From Clostridia bacterium (lineage in GTDB: Bacteria > Bacillota > Clostridia > TANB77 > CAG-508), in assembly GCA_022796725.1 (NCBI GenBank), contig JAAWJE010000079.1:1-39213 (forward strand): a stretch of 39,213 nucleotides of DNA. Reading direction: 5' to 3'. Position numbers and translations under genes: made by a program. The first letter of the stretch is position 1; each line of letters opens with the position of its first letter. The notes beneath the pieces were generated by a model. The model saw nothing but the letters and a program-made list of their open reading frames with translations, was not told the origin of the DNA and ran no database searches. This document shows positions 38,535 to 39,213 of the stretch, one piece after another.

Positions 38535-38880
38535 AAAGTTCAGCTATTTTTAACATTTGGGCATATTTGTCTAGTTTTTCTCTTCTAGATTCTCTAAGAA
38601 ACGGCTTTAGAGACATTAATAATTGAACATTTTGAGAATTTGCATTTTTATATTTACTCATTAAATTTTTTATCTTTAGAATAGTTGATACATCAAGAAA
38701 ATCAGGAATTTCAGAAGAATTACTTGTAGAATTTGAACTATTGTTAGAAGTTTTATTGTTTTCCTGTTTATCAGAAGAATTATCTGATGTATTATTTTGT
38801 AGATTAGTTAACAAGTCGTTTAAATCAATATTCTTTTCTTTTAAAATACTTGAAAATTCGTTAAGCAATTCTTCATTCAT
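38503..38880 (-). CDS. Hypothetical protein with Asn/Ser-rich linker
   Basis: MNEELLNEFSSILKEKNIDLNDLL...LRESRREKLDKYAQMLKIAELFENFDLFGGD. Confidence 0.7.
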   Translation of the reverse strand: MNEELLNEFSSILKEKNIDLNDLLTNLQNNTSDNSSDKQENNKTSNNSSNSTSNSSEIPDFLDVSTILKIKNLMSKYKNANSQNVQLLMSLKPFLRESRREKLDKYAQMLKIAELFENFDLFGGD

Positions 38881-38881
38881 A

Positions 38882-39031
38882 TTATTCTTTTCCTTTCTGA
38901 AGATTATCTAAAATTTCATTTGCATTTTTTTGATTTAATATCTGTTTAGCTTGATTTATTCCATTTTCTAAATCGTTTTTATCCATTTTAGACAATATTT
39001 TCATAAGGCCTTTTACATCTAAATTACCCAT
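38882..39031 (-). CDS. 49-aa small protein absent from the ORF track
   Basis: AGGAGG before ATG; MGNLDVKGLMKILSKMDKNDLENGINQAKQILNQKNANEILDNLQKGKE*. Confidence 0.75.
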   Translation of the reverse strand: MGNLDVKGLMKILSKMDKNDLENGINQAKQILNQKNANEILDNLQKGKE

Positions 39032-39213
39032 AAATAAACCTCCTAAGATAAGTTTATGCAAAATTAAAAAAGATATGTTTATTAGTATTTTATGACAAAG
39101 AAAAAAAAGTGTTACTAAAATTCACAAAAAGTAGAAAAACTGTGGAAAACTATAAAGAAAAACTCTTATTTTCAAAAATTAATATAAATGTAATAAAAGT
39201 AATAAATATATAG

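Noticed and set aside
1-39213. CRISPR array, tRNA or rRNA genes, integrase/transposase
   Set aside because: No regularly spaced repeats, no recognisable tRNA/rRNA sequences, and no transposase or integrase signature seen in any reading frame.
1-39213. Genome-wide reassignment of TGA to an amino acid
   Set aside because: Although TGA was not seen as a stop of an intact gene, long genes contain no in-frame TGA and Trp is encoded by TGG; only one gene is interrupted.

Overview
AT-rich, Firmicutes/Clostridia-like chromosomal window. Housekeeping blocks: 3' part of smc, a TatD nuclease, prfA, a UvrD/PcrA helicase, and radC-mreBCD-PBP2-minC. Spore-coat-like and cell-wall genes indicate a spore-former. 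Accessory content: (i) a WYL-regulated operon of two GyrI-like proteins, an SPL-like radical SAM protein and a GNAT/YoaP protein, with one palindrome TGACA-N6-TGTCA repeated at identical geometry before the regulator and before the operon; (ii) a sortase-B-type pilus locus with a frameshifted Cna_B adhesin, a DivIVA-like microprotein, a signal-peptidase homologue that has lost both catalytic dyad residues, a pilin without LPXTG, and a sortase; (iii) a compositionally foreign tandem pair of secreted anthrax-lethal-factor-like (ATLF/PPEP-like) proteins, one with an intact HEIGH zinc motif and one whose metal-binding/catalytic positions are all replaced. The two ATLF-like units share a duplicated promoter, leader hairpins of the same shape but different sequence, and predicted transcripts whose 5' ends (GGUAUCAA..UGC) are complementary to a segment just before the terminator. 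Also seen: a flavin-reductase gene split by a single in-frame TGA, an ispF/ispD remnant chimera, an ECF-sigma-like remnant, a nested DnaA-box-like palindrome, a MinC with a long acidic linker, and an unlisted 49-aa ORF. All product calls are by eye from motifs; no searches were run.
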